Shown here: piece by piece, positions 47,036 through 59,220 of the stretch | Layout of the letters: each line of letters starts with the position of its first letter | How positions within the stretch are numbered: the first letter of the stretch is position 1 | From: Isoetes taiwanensis | Taxonomy: Eukaryota; Streptophyta; Lycopodiopsida; Isoetales; Isoetaceae | Direction of reading: 5' to 3' | NCBI GenBank assembly: GCA_021234155.1 | Contig: JAJEKV010000033.1 | Span: forward strand, 14,209,422 to 14,273,421 | DNA length: 64,000 nt | Translations under genes and position numbers: made by a program | Notes under the pieces: model-generated | The model's input: the letters and a program-made list of their open reading frames with translations, nothing else | What the model was told of the DNA's origin: nothing | Database searches by the model: none

Positions 47036-48421
47036 ATGCAGGATATAGTAGACATCCTGTCCTCAGTCATTCTGTGCGACGAGAAATCTATTGTCAAGGG
47101 CTTCTGGTACCCACGCGCAAAGGAAGAAGTGGGAAAAGAAAGTGAGCCAGAAGAGGAGGAGGAGGAAGAGGAAGAGGAGGTGGTAGTCACAGGGAGGGGA
47201 AAGAGAAAGGCCTTGGTTATTGACACACAAGCACCAAAGAAATCTAGGAAGACCAAGGCCTTGTCAATAAAAGAGTATGCAGAAGCACTTCAAAAGGCAC
47301 CTGGGGCCGACATTGTTTTGAAACCATCGGACAGATCAAGTGCAATACTAAAAAGAGTAAATGAAACAAAGCACTTGAAGCAAACAATTTCCTTAACTCT
47401 GAGCACAATCAAGAGGCCGCCAAAGAATGAAGACGAGGTCAGAGTGCTTCAAGTAAGGAAGTTGTATGCAACACGTGGCAATTACTAAAGCAGAGAATGC
47501 GTAGAAATCCACATGCCCATGTGTCGCCGCTGGTTGTTATGGTTGATCGAGAATAGGTCCAAGAGCTTAGGCATTATAGGAAGGCGGACTTTGAGGATTA
47601 CACATATTATGTTCTCAGTGGAACACACAGTTACAACACCAGGAAGGAGCTTTCTAGGGAGGAAACCAGAAATGAGGTCTGGAAGAGCGTGGAAGCCCAT
47701 TACGTTGGGTTGACAGACGAGGAGGCCAAAGTCATTATCGTGAGCCACAACCTGGACAATGATTTTAGGTTGAAGATGAGCCTCATAGACAAAATCCGCT
47801 TCATGCATACAGAATATGTCGAGTTCAAGCAACTGCATGGAGAGAGGACTTCAAGAAGCAGAAGAACAAGCTCCAAGAACTTCGCGAGGCTTGTGTGATA
47901 GAATGTTGCTTGAGTTATGATTCTGATAAGAAGCCCATCATGGCAGTGAAGCAGTATGATAACTACTTCGAACTTGCTTTCAGAGATGGCCAAGTAAGTA
48001 CATCCTCCTTCCAATTTAAGTTTGTTCCAGTAGTTTAGACAAACACCGTCGCATGAACCAGTATAAATTTTTACCGCGGCCATGAGTGGTATAAATTTAT
48101 ACCGGACCTTGCCATGGTATAAATTTATACCGTTCTTAACCGCGGAGTAAGTTCATAACTCGACCTTCGACGATATAAATTTATACCGTTGCATGGACTG
48201 GTATAAATTTATACCACGGTTTTGAACGATATAAACTTATACCGTGGCCTCGACTGACTCTAGCATTTATTGTACCACAACTGACCATTATGCATTAACA
48301 GGTGTGGGATTTACAGGAAAGAATATTTTGTATGTTCGAAGATGGTGAACTTAAAGAGCAGCCAGCACCGCTGGTAAAAAACCAAAAAAAAAAAAAAAGT
48401 TCTGAAAATGCGAAGCAATAG
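47036..48421 (+). pseudogene. Candidate ParB-like domain protein, broken, two exons
   Basis: The first exon runs from ATG 47036 to the donor CAA|GTAAGT at 47992. After an intron full of palindromes the second exon runs 48302-48421 (VWDLQERIFCMFEDGELKEQ). The N-terminal region is acidic (poly-Glu near residue 40) and followed by a basic KRKALVIDTQAPKKSRKTKA. The core, in shifted frames, reads HAHVSPLVVMV, YYVLSGTHSYNTRKEL, YVGLTDEEAKVIIVSHNLDN and LIDKIRFMHTEYVEF. This order (P.vV, y.l.G.H...a...L, ls.eea......N) mirrors the ParB/Srx N-terminal fold, with SGTHS at the usual G-[EQ]-[RH]-R site. Frame changes near 47480 and 47840 and one in-frame TAG break it. The family call is inference. Confidence 0.45.
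48058..48245. repeat. Intronic array of GGTATAAATTTATACC palindromes
   Basis: Six or seven copies or variants of the same palindrome as the 46480 array are spaced 27-40 bp (about 48060, 48087, 48115, 48170, 48199, 48227). The array lies wholly inside the intron of the ParB-like gene between the donor at 47993 and the acceptor at 48301. Confidence 0.85.
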
Positions 48422-48797
48422 GAACTGATAGAATGGAGTTTGGATTTATCCTCCTTCCAGTATGGCAATTAGAAGTTTTGCAGTAGTAAGATTGGTTGGG
48501 ATCGTTTGTGATGGCCGATAGATTCAAACTCTTTTATTTCAGTTGCCATAGCTCTGCATGCATGTTTAGAAATGGTGCACCTAGTTGTCTATGAAAACAA
48601 CCATGTTTCGACCTCCGAAACGTAAACCCTGTATGGTGCTAGATTATTATAGGGTTTATATTATGGAGATTGAGTTTTGGTCGTTTGCAGTTGGGACATG
48701 GTCGAGAAGCTGCAGTTGAAGTCGCAAAGCAATAGGAACTGATGGACATGGGTTTGGATCTATTTTTCTTCCACTGTGGCAATTAGAAGTCAAGAGC
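48404..48797. repeat. 75 bp direct repeat pair
   Basis: The sequence around GCGAAGCAATAGGAACTGAT (48410) recurs at about 48724 and extends through GGTTTGGAT...CTTCCA.T.TGGCAATTAGAAGT. The first copy overlaps the stop codon of the ParB-like gene, so the repeat probably spans a 3' UTR duplicate. Confidence 0.75.
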
Positions 48798-51700
48798 TAA
48801 TTGTATACATATTGTCTTCAGTAGAAGCACTACAAAAGTTAGAATTATTGACCTTGTCATAAATTCTAATGCGTCCTGAAAAATCTTATCATATGGCTTA
48901 ACTTCCTCTCCCATGCCGACTGAATCATTTTGGGATACGCGTATACAAGGTGACACTTCTCAGGTGTGTTAGTTCATACACATGCTTTGATATGAATATG
49001 GTGTGTTAGAACCTCCAGGTTGTTTAAGGCAACCAACCTTTGTCTAAAAATATGCAAAAAGCATCAATTACATTAGGATCCCTAAAGCAAAATGAGGTAG
49101 TTACACTCAGATCTGAATATCTCGAGTTGTGCTAATCTTATTCAAATGATTTTTGGAGGAGCAACTAGGGAAAAGTTGTGGTGAGATGTGGGAAAAAAAT
49201 TGGCTCAATTTGGATCCGAGATGTCTGAGAAAATCGGGTTCAAAGTTGGAAGAAAATTTGGCCAGTGCACTTCCCTGAGACAAAGCAAGGTCTGCACACT
49301 CAAATGATGATATCTCGAGTCTTACTGAATAACGTTCCATGTTTTTAAACCGACTATCAGAGAACAGTTGTAGGAACATGTGGGAAAAATTTTGTCTTGA
49401 TTTGGGACTAGGATGATGGAGACAAATGAGTCCAAAGTAGATCAAAAATTCTATAAGTGAACTGTCACAGAAAACTAGCAAGCAATTTTTTGGATCTCGA
49501 GCTTGATAAGGGTTTTTTGCATGATTTCAACTGACACAGGTCTGAATAGGGCCTAACACGATGTTGACCCTCAACCTGGCTTAACAATCAAACACAAGAA
49601 GCCAACTTGAAACTATGCAAGTTGGGGTTACAACCTCCAGATCACTTAAGGTGATCAATCTATATAAGAAAATTTCAATAGGATAGCTCAAAAAGCACAA
49701 AAGTTTATGTGTTTATACCTTTCCCATTTCCAAAAAATGGTAGCTGTTCTCAAATTGAGGTGGCATGCAGAGATAAATTGATTATGGAGTATTGATTGCT
49801 TATATTGATAGAGAAAACTTACTAGGAAGCAATGATGAAAACCTTGGCCAATTCTGATCTTAGATCTGTGAGATATTCGAGTTCAAAGTTGGGGCAAAAT
49901 TTGGTCAACGAAAGTCAAACTAAATGAGGATTTTAAGGTGCCAATGGAGTTTTTGAGAAATTTCAAAGCCGAGGTGTGCCAGAAGGAGTTGTGATATGGG
50001 GCAAGTTATCAAATTGCAATTTGGATCATAAGAAGTATTTTTTGCGCACTGACGGTCAAGAACAGTCTTAGACAGCATGCAAAAGTCTGCAATATGAATT
50101 GGCAGAATTATGGCAAGGCCTGACAATCAGCTTCCACTAGTAGCTCCTTCCTCGAGCTAGCAGTCCTCGATATAAGACACTAAGAGTTAGGCTCTAGGAT
50201 AGTAACAGGCTATTGAATAAGAACAACAGAAGCTCTAGGAAAAAGTAATGGCTTTCTTAGAATCAGGTTCAAGAGCGAATGAGAAGAGCAGTCTTCTTTG
50301 ACCCCCTATCACTCTTCTGGCTATATCTCTCTTATTCGGATGATTCACAAAAAGTGCGAAACTAATTCAGAAACTAGACTTCGAGCCGGTTCCAACGAAG
50401 TAAGACTTGCCTCAATCGGAGCTCTGGTTGTCGAGATATGTGTGAGTGAAGTTTAGGGTCTATTTATAGGTCTCTGCTACGACTTTAGCCCTTTTTTTAT
50501 TTAGCTATGACTTTTTAGCTTCATAAATATAGACCATAGGTTGCCTTCATTGCCTTTCCTTGCCAATAATTTGCCAAACTTAGACACCCATGCTAGTCCA
50601 CCAAGACTAACATCCAAGACCACTCCCCCGAGCTACCATATTCATAACAATTCTTCCCTTTTTGGAAGCAACTAACCTCAGTTGTAGACCTCAAATTAAG
50701 CACCAATTCAATTTGTACATGAGCACCAACTCAATCCATTTTAAGGACCAAAGGCTAGGATTATGATCTCATAAATAGCACCAACTATTTATGACAATCA
50801 CAACTGTTATGGCTAAAGATTAAGATAAAGATTCAGGAAAGATTTGATTATTCTTTTGAGATATATTAGCAAAGCTTAAGATCTACTAGATAAAATGCAG
50901 AACTGCAGGGTTGGGAAGAAGACTAGGTAGATGGGTTTGTATTAAAATTTTAATCGTAATAATTTGAATTTCAGCAGCATGCTAAGAGAATATGTATTAA
51001 TATATGAATGTTACATTGTGCAACACTAGTATCCTTATCCAGGTCAAAAGATAAGACGCTCCAAAGTAAAGATGAATCTGAAATATATCATCAACAAAAA
51101 AATCCAGTACCCAAATCCCAAGGAGAAACAGGAACAAGAAGATTTCTGCAATGTGACTCCCTATCGTGGGGATCTCTGGAAGACCATGCCAAGTGGAATT
51201 TTCTTTACCTATCAACTTGGACTAAGCACATTGAAACATTGATTTTGTTTTCTATTGAGATATATCAAGGAATATCGTATCAAAACATGACCATTAAATA
51301 AAAGAATCTAAAGAATTGAAGAGTAAGCAAGCTTATGCACTAATGAGGTTTGCATTGTAGAATATATCACCCAAGGTATCGCAGGAATAGAATGCTATTG
51401 GCTCATCTATCGACTGTAGACACAAATATATCATTCTTGACACTTCTATCACCAGTACAAAGATGACAATAGTGGACTCTCACCTAACGTAGGAAATGTA
51501 ATTGTAAGATTTCTTCAGCAATAAGAAGCTTACCGAGTACACCAGATTAGAATCATCTTTAAAAGGGAAAGAACAGTATCTTCAATGCCTCGTTTCAAAT
51601 TCCCTCCTTAAAAGGGGATTGCCTCACCCCAAAATACATTTTGAGTTAATTTTTTGGTCAAGTTCTCTCCCTTACAGCAGAGCTGGACGAAGATTATGTC

Positions 51701-51840
51701 AAGAAGAATTAAAAAAATCTATGGTAGAATTTTCGAGAAATAATTCCTTAAAGTTTGAAGTTCAGAAGTTCTTTATGGACCCAGTTAGGTCCCCTGAGGA
51801 TCAAAATTTTGTAAATTCATAGTACTACTCCACTTTTTGA
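48798..51840. other. Non-coding, probably decayed repeat DNA
   Basis: No gene with a recognisable domain is present. The section at 49100-49510 contains related phrases (ATCTCGAG, ATGTGGGAAAAA, CCAAAGT) repeated at ~200 bp spacing. The section at 50300-50640 is T-rich after GTCTATTTATAGGTCTCTGC. This has the look of an old LTR or satellite, but I could not define ends or a target duplication. Open frames such as 51008-51301 show no family features. Confidence 0.4.
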
Positions 51841-53160
51841 AACAAGATGCTGCGCACGGAGGGTTGCCCTCCGTGACCCGAGAGTGAAATGGCTTAAATC
51901 ATACTTCAAAGTCATGTTTTCGAGCATATACTGACATATACTTGGAATATGCCACAAACCCACATGGATGAGGGTAAATATATTATGGCTGGCATAGGAT
52001 CTGTAAGACCACAAGGAAAGCTATACCTCAAAGCCAATCAACTCTCAGTCTCCAGGATGGATGGATGGATGGAGCTAAAAAAAGGTAGCAGTTAAAAGTG
52101 CAGCCAAGCCAGTTGAAACTTTTGGCATAAGATGAAGTTTAAAAGGTGTCCCTCTTTGAAAGGGCTCAAAGAAAGACCATAACCCTCATTCTTATGGCGA
52201 CTGTTGTGAAACTAATAGTGCATAAATGCTAAAATGTATCAGTATCTTTAACATGCTACAATGTTCTTTCAAATTTATTGAATCTCTTCATATATCTGAG
52301 CATGGCAAACATGGTTATTTCCTCACCGTCTTACCTTTTGTCAAACTCATTGAACTTGCATGCGTCCAAGATCTTGGCAGAATATAATCCCTTGATTGAG
52401 AGACAGCATGAGCAAAAAGAACATCAATTTTAAAAAGTACAATAATCTTGCGTTTATTTTTCATCACAATCTTTAGTACATTCATGTCTCCAGTGGAAAA
52501 ACCATTTAAAAAATACTAACAATGGCATTTAAAAGACAAATAGCTCGCAGACATCATGATATGCACACAGTTAAAATTTATAGGACTTTGCATTGCAGGT
52601 TTCGATCAGCTAAACCTTAAAAGGTGTGCGAGTAATCTGTCTCCATAGCCTCTAGGAAAAATAGATGGATCTCTGTCCTTTCTAAAGTAGCATGTGCATC
52701 GCCAAACACAACTTTCGCTTTAGTTATATCCTTCCTCAAATCAAGCTTGCGATTCAAAGTTCTGCAAATTCTATTAAAGATATGTACTTACCTCCCAAAC
52801 TTTATCAGAAAAATGGAATGTTTGCACGTTCGCTGTAGAAAAAACCCATTTAACAATAGCAACGTTTGAAACTACTCCGAACCCCATTATTGCTATTGCA
52901 GTCATCTACACAGAATTTTGCCAGAAGCTTGCAACCATTTCAATGACAGTTAATTGAAGTGAGTGGTCTGGTGCAATTTTTAAAAAGAAGCAACCACAGT
53001 CAAAACAAAGAACAAGGCAAACTATGGCCCTAAGCACAAACTAGCCCATCTGCCTTCCAAAGCTAACTAGCATCTATCTCTGAATGCGACTAGCATCTAT
53101 CTCTGAATGCTAGCTTCCCATCAAATATAACCTAACACAAGCTACAATCGTTTCTCACAC

Positions 53161-53470
53161 CTGTGGTTAACAAATGAATGCAACTTGGCAGAAAGTCTGT
53201 GCAGGTCAAATAGGAAAGATGTTTTGTCCACTCCGGCGGTTGCAACCACAAAATCATTGAAAGGATTTAAGGCCAAGCAATTAATCTGCAGTCAATGACC
53301 AAAGAAATGAGATTAACAAGCCAGAAAACATGCCTGGATAAAGGATACCGCTGGTAACATGACATCATACCTCAGATATGTGTGCAATGACATGCAAAAG
53401 CTTTTCACAAGATCTTGCATGTCCTCAAGTTTCAGATGACTAGATTGCCATCATTTCCAACTGATCCAAA
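53161..53470 (-). pseudogene. MSI1-like: MSI1-like (RBBP4/CAF-1 p48) WD40 relic
   Basis: Two minus-strand exons separated by an 84 bp GT-AG intron match the WD40 histone-chaperone subunit shared by CAF-1, PRC2 and histone deacetylase complexes. The upstream exon (53470-53371) reads SVGNDGNLVI, stop, NLRT, with TGA where the family has Trp, and more stops follow. The downstream exon (53286-53161) reads INCLALNPFNDFVVATAGVD, KTSFLFDLHRLSAKLHSF. Only these two exons, about 65 residues, were seen. The multiple stops mark a dead captured fragment inside element B. Confidence 0.8.
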
Positions 53471-54252
53471 AGGCCAAATGAGCCATCATCTCCAAACCGA
53501 TCCAAAAGGCCAAATGATTCTCCGCCTTTAAATGTACTAGCTAACTTGCATTTATTTGTAATTTTGAGTACTGAGAATAGAATGGGCGGAAAATCCAATC
53601 ACAGATTAAGCGACCAACATAGGTCGTTGAGGAGGGAAGAAAAACGGCGACAAAGCGGCAGATTTTGTTGTAAAGCAGGGGATATCCACAAAATTAGTAA
53701 CGGGGATAACTAGCGAGAAAGGAGCCCAACATGGAACACCGGATTGTTACCCCGCAGCTATACATTATCTATATTCCACCAAACCAATGAGAACCTTAAC
53801 TGTAATGCTTGAGAGCTGCGTAAGAGCCCCATAAGATGCATATCCTTTGATAGTAGTACCATAAGCGGTCAGTGATAAGAACCGACTTCTGGAGGAGAAG
53901 GTAAATACCGAAACCCCAAACCAGCCTATCCACAGGAGCAAGAAGAATGATCGATTCCAAGCCTGGGCAACACGATGGATCTATAGCCACGATGCTCCAC
54001 AGTCACAATAAAGAAATTTGGGCATCTAGAGCTTCGTCTTTTCAATAAACAGGGGGTACACTTAGATCAAACTGAGCAGAGCTTAGCCATCGCCCGGAAT
54101 ACAGTGCATCCTTCTAACTGTGCTCTCTAGTCTGCGATATTAACTGGAAAAGGAAAAGAGAAGTGTTAGATTATGCAAAGAATCCAAGAGTGAGCTCCAA
54201 ATCTACCTCCGCTGCTTCCTCCATCGTAATGGGGCTGGATTACCGAGCATTT

Positions 54253-54378
54253 ACAGGCAGCAGCCAGTTTTTAGCAGTCATCAGCATATGCTAGGTATAT
54301 GCCAGCATATACTTGAATATGCCCACATACCCACATAAACGAGGGTTTGCCCCCCTAGGGGCAACCCAAAAATGAAAT
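54253..54378 (+). repeat. Shared 3' module of gene-capture elements (copy B)
   Basis: It matches 22121-22235. It contains the perfect palindrome TATATGCCAGCATATA near 54296 and, at 54343-54367, a GC-rich hairpin GGGTTTGCCCC/GGGGCAACCC. Conservation of a structured 3' end between two elements with different cargo suggests a cis-acting transposition end. Confidence 0.7.
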
Positions 54379-55343
54379 TTATTTAGCAAGACGTGTAATA
54401 CTTAGTATCTATTTCCATTAATAATAGTACCTTCATATTCTTATTCTATTTCAAATATCATGGATATGAAATGGTTCCTGGATGTCTATTTTTCAGAAAT
54501 TCCTTAGGGACCTGACTGGGTCTCTCAAGGATTGAAATTATGATTTGCTCATTGATATATCAATTTTTTATGAAATCACATGAAATTTGAAAAATGAGTA
54601 GCATTTGTAGGCTAAGTTCATAGAAAATTAATGTTATCTTGAAATTTGTATTCCATGTTGAGTGTCATGAGATTATATCATATCATCGAAACCATTGAAT
54701 TGAGTGTATTTCAAGGTGCGATTGTGCCAAACTTGTGAAGAATTTTATTTTGCCATTGAATATGGTGGTACAACTTCGAGTTAATCTTACAATTCAGGTG
54801 TTCATATTTAAAATCTCATAAGTATCATGAAGAACTAGTCCCTAATATAGAGAAGAGATTGAGGGACCCATACGGGTTGATGAACCCAAACAGGCCCCTG
54901 AGACAACTCTAGTGCTAATAAAAAGGCTATAACCTTTCCTGTTGCTTTGGAAAGTCATATGCCACTTTTTATAGTTAAAATGGAAAGTCCAACTTTCTGT
55001 TCCTTTCACAGATAATACATTGCGCAATCTCTTTTGTACAACTGATAAACAATGGAATGTATTCCTTTGGACTCCCAACACACAGTCCGATTGGGAGAGA
55101 GTGATAACTTATCAAACCTTAAGCATGTGGCCATACCATTACGGAGAATATGGGTGGTTTATCTCATCTGTATAGGACTCTTGTCCAACATAATATTTCA
55201 GCGAATGATACTAATGCAATTTCATTTTTCTTCCGAAATAAAGAAATAAGGATTTACCGAGAGTGCATGGGACGATGTAAAGTAACGCGGGTTGATCATT
55301 GCCATCCATCAGGATCAACGCAACATAGGTCAAAAAAGGGCCT
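54379..55343. other. Unassigned stretch
   Basis: A/T-rich sequence with no supported gene. It separates element B from the hAT element. Confidence 0.45.
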
Positions 55344-55351
55344 GCAACAAT

Positions 55352-57551
55352 CAGGGTTTCCCTTAAGGGGCGAATATTCGCTAATATGCTATATTTAACG
55401 GTTTAAGGAAAAATGGATACGAACCTTGAGTAGGTTCAATATTAAATCCATATTTTTATTTTCGCCCATGTTTCGACGGCATGTGCTCCCGCCCAGCTCG
55501 AGATCGCCTTAAAGACGATGGCGGGATTTCGATTATTCGCCTGGATCTTGATAAAAGATCTCCATAGTCAAGGTTGATTCGCCTCTTGCCTGGTTTTTAT
55601 TTTGGGCAATTTTTCTTTTAGTGGGCTTCTCTTCCCGCAGCTCAAAATACTGTGGCATTTGTCTTTCTTTGGGGCACAAGATCTAGTTTTATGCTACAGG
55701 CTTTCGGATGAGAAAAATGCTTAAAGAAAACTTGTTTTGCAGGTTTAAATCTACTGAAGCAGATGTTTCAAAGACAGACATGGATTCGGTTTCTACTTTT
55801 GCAGTTTCTGAGGTATTCATCAAAATGTTCATTTTTTATAAGCAGAGTTTATATCTTTCTTTGATCTTGGGCCATCTTTTCGACACTCTTGATATAGACG
55901 CTGGATCCGAAGGAAAGGGTAGCAGCTAGGGTTTCGGCGAAGATGCAACACTTGCCCTCCTTTTCCTCCAACGTTTTTCTGACATTTTTTATGGAGTCGG
56001 ACATGGTATATCTTCCCTGTATTATGATTGAGTTATTATAGAAAAGAAAGTCCTGTGAGAATTTTTCCAGCAAACGACCTGTGTTGAAGGTGTGTAACTA
56101 AACCTATTCTTATCATTTTGATTTCATGTCTTGAAATTTGTTTTTTAAATGCCAAACATCTTATATTTACTTAGCATAGATGGTCTTATATTTGCTCATT
56201 GTACTTGTTTTGCCATTTATTCACTTTTTAGCTGCATTATGATATATAGCAGGTTTTCAAAGTTTGTGCTGCATATATATGCTAATACATCATGAATTTA
56301 TGCAGGTAATTTAAAGCCAACTAGAAATTCCAGCTGTATTACGCTGATTCTTGTGAATACGTAATTGTCTCTACCAGGGTTTCCCTTACCAGGGTGTCTC
56401 TGTGATATGTGTGTATGTCTGTTTTTCGTCTTATGAAGTCATTAAGTACACAGTTCATGCACAATTTTCTATACTAATGCAGGATTTTTCTCTGAGAGAT
56501 TGTAAATTATAACAGTTTTTCTAATCTTTCCTCAAGGAGGAAGGTGCATTTTATCTTTTCTATTCTATATTTTAAACATTCGTGTGGATGTTTTTCCCAT
56601 TTTTACCCGATCAATCTTCTCTTCCATCTTCGAAGTATTATTGATATCTATGCCTAGCTGCAACTGCAGCTGCAATACCATTGTATGGTCAAGAAATATT
56701 GAATTGAAGATAGTAGAGCACTAATGCAAATGCAGGGCCTGTAACTTGAGACAGGAGTTAGTTTTCTTGAGAACCTATTCACTTTGGATAATTAATTTGA
56801 AATTACGGAACTGATTTTTCATCAGAGAAAGTCTTATATGTTATAATTTTTTGCTTTAGTAGTTACAAGATTCTATGCATTGCAGTACATTTCTAATGGC
56901 TTTGTATTATTTATTTAGCAGAAACCATGTGTGAGAAAGTATGGAGAGCTTTACAATGTCAATCGGCAGGATTGCGTATGCCCAAAGATATTCCGCTCCT
57001 GCAGGACAAGTCTATGTTAGAAGATGATGAAAGGGAGGTGCTTAATGATTATTAAGACAGATCTGTTCAGGTTTGCATTCCAGAGATAGGATTCAAAGAA
57101 ATAGAGGAAGCAGGTTCATTGCCCAGACAATGTGTTGGTGTCTGTATAGACCCAGATATTAATGGAAGTTTACTGGTGTGACTTTGTTTCATATCTCTTA
57201 CTCCAAATCTTATTAAGTTGTTTTTACTTGCATTTGGTGATTTATGTAGTTAGAATTGAACTTAGCAGAATGTGTCCAATAACTTTAAATCTATATATTA
57301 GTGTTTTGTGATAATATTTTCAAAGTTTTGCATCTATTAAACTTGTAGAATAGTCAAACTTGTTGATGGAATCTTACTTTTCTTTCCTTTCTGTATATAC
57401 TACAATGTCCCGAAACAAAAATTAGCCTTAGGTACTACATTCGAAATTGTGTAAAGGAAAAAATTCGCCACCTTAACTAACTTCTAAATTATGAAACTCG
57501 CCAAGGGTTCTAAACTTACCGAGTTAAAAAAAATTCTTAAGGGAAACCCTG
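55352..57551. mobile_element. Non-autonomous hAT element
   Basis: A 2,200 bp element has terminal inverted repeats CAGGGTTTCCCTTAAG and CTTAAGGGAAACCCTG, flanked by the 8 bp duplication GCAACAAT (55344-55351 and 57552-57559). The CAGGG start and 8 bp target duplication are diagnostic for the hAT superfamily. No hAT transposase or BED zinc finger is encoded. An extra TIR-like CCAGGGTTTCCCTTACCAGG lies internally at about 56376. Interior open frames (55708-55929; about 56925-57050 with ETMCEKVWRALQCQ) could be captured sequence but were not recognised. Confidence 0.92.
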
Positions 57552-57559
57552 GCAACAAT

Positions 57560-58392
57560 AACGTTACATTAAGCAGGACCAACAAACTCTCCAACCTGCC
57601 AATTTTTTTCTTACCAATTATGGTCCACAAGAAGTAGCCTTTAAACAAACTTTTCTTGGCTGCCCAATGGTACCTACAACATCAACCCATTAAATTGTGT
57701 CTTCATGCGAAAGCATTAACTACTAAAAGCTCAGAAAATAAACTCGTCATGACAATGAAAATGCTGCATGTACATCTCAGTCTTGTACAGTTTTACAAAG
57801 ACATACAATTTCACAAAGACAACCAATGGCACCATAGCATGGCTGCTTTAACTACCGAGAAGCATGCATTGTAGATCTTGAACATAATCTGATCTGAGGA
57901 CACATAATTCTACCAACTTTGGATCTTCGTATATGATTCAAAACCATTTGCATACCACAAAGTGAAAGAGACCAATAAGCCAGGTAATAAAATGTCGCCA
58001 AAGTCAATGATCGAGCAGCCTACCCATAGATAAAAAAGGCGGGGTATTTTAAGAAGCATTGGGATTGTTTCTCCCAATCACCAAAGCCAATGATCGAGCA
58101 GCCTCCCCATGGATAAAAAAGACGGGGTATTTTAAGAAGCAGCCAACAATCACAGTAACTGAAGGAGAAAATACAATACTCACCACAATCATCACGCTCT
58201 CTTTGAAAATGTAAGGTGAGATAAAGACCCAGAAGATATCATAGACGAAAGCACAACTAAGAAGAACAATAGAAACATGTTGATATGAAAATAAATTACT
58301 TAAAGCAAAATGACAGCAAAACCATTAAGGCAAATAAAGGAAGACAGGAAGGGACCAGCTAAAAAGCTTATACTAACCTTGATGTTTGACAG
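57560..58392. other. Non-coding stretch with a ~60 bp direct repeat
   Basis: No supported gene. A segment around CAATGATCGAGCAGCCT...GGGGTATTTTAAGAAGCA occurs at about 58001-58060 and again at about 58087-58143 in direct orientation. Confidence 0.5.
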
Positions 58393-58878
58393 ATGCACAA
58401 TTTGCAGCACAGTTATGATAAGTGCTCTTCCCTGAACAGGCAAAATTGGGGCATCGATTCCATTACCTCCCTTTTGCTTGGAGTCGCTGAAGCACAGTTT
58501 ACATTGAGCATGAGGATTTGGTGGTGGGGGTCACGGCCCCATGATGAAGCGCATTGGGCAAATGCGATCTCCAACACTGCAGAGCACATAGTTAACCGCG
58601 TACCCAGAGCAAGTAAAGAATGTAAGCAGTGCAAAGTTCTCCTATCTTTGGCCAGAGCAGCTGTCGAGTATTTGCCCTACTGGACTGAACATTTTAAAGA
58701 AGAAATAGATGCAAGATTAAGGGAGGCAGATTCCATCGGTCGGCATCTGTTTAGTGCCTTGAAGTCTGCTCTGGAGCTAACTCAGCTCTGTGATGGAAAA
58801 GGGCGTCACCATAGCCTCATAGTTACATGCTTTATAGTTATCCAGAGAACCCTTTTATTGTGCCTCATGCTCAAATGA
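58393..58878 (+). CDS. Hypothetical ORF, 161 codons
   Basis: This open frame has helical sequence such as CKQCKVLLSLARAAVEYLPY and DARLREADSIGRHLFSALKS. No family is recognised. The length and the amphipathic C-terminal half are slightly more protein-like than the surrounding DNA, so it may be a decayed or single exon. It could equally be chance. Confidence 0.25.
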   Translation: MHNLQHSYDKCSSLNRQNWGIDSITSLLLGVAEAQFTLSMRIWWWGSRPHDEAHWANAISNTAEHIVNRVPRASKECKQCKVLLSLARAAVEYLPYWTEHFKEEIDARLREADSIGRHLFSALKSALELTQLCDGKGRHHSLIVTCFIVIQRTLLLCLMLK

Positions 58879-58923
58879 TGATAACACAAATGCGCACATA
58901 CTGTTGTATTCTTCTTGCATGCA

Positions 58924-59220
58924 ATGGCTGCCGACCACCATCGCAAGGGAACTGGCTCCGCCTCCAGAAGCTTCTCGAACCCTAGAAACAAGGATGATCA
59001 GAACATCAAACGTAAGCAAGAGGTGGGCGATGGTAGAAACTCGGAAACAAAATATGCTTTAGAATGTAAGAAAGAAAATGACCACAGCAGATTGGAGACC
59101 AAAAGCCAAGATGCTATTCACAATGCCGTATGCAGCAAGAGTTCGGTATGCCGGAGTGAGGAGACTAATTTTCTGGAGCCAGACTATTTTCTGGAGTTCT
59201 TTGAATTTCCCCAACCGTAG
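58924..59220 (+). CDS. Hypothetical hydrophilic ORF
   Basis: From ATG 58924 the frame encodes about 98 residues starting MAADHHRKGTGSASRSFSNP, Lys/Glu/Asn rich, ending EPDYFLEFFEFPQP. No domain was recognised. It sits 46 bp after the previous ORF in another frame and could be a second exon or unrelated. Confidence 0.25.
   Translation: MAADHHRKGTGSASRSFSNPRNKDDQNIKRKQEVGDGRNSETKYALECKKENDHSRLETKSQDAIHNAVCSKSSVCRSEETNFLEPDYFLEFFEFPQP

Larger units (their letters stand above)
51841..54378 (+). mobile_element. Gene-capture element B, sibling of element A
   Basis: The left module, AACAAGATGCTGCGCACGGA then GGGTTGCCCTCCG (51841-51873), matches the left end of element A. The right module (about 54253-54378) matches the right end of A over ~125 bp, including GGGTTTGCCCC...GGGGCAACCC and AAAAATGAAA. 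A second copy of the GCATATAC...ACCCACAT...GAGGG segment lies at 51918-51975, so a shorter element may be nested at the left end. The interior contains MSI1-like exons on the minus strand and otherwise unrecognised sequence. No transposase was seen. Confidence 0.5.

Noticed and set aside
58393-58878. Calling a defined family for the 161-codon ORF
   Set aside because: No motif recognised; reported only as hypothetical with low confidence.
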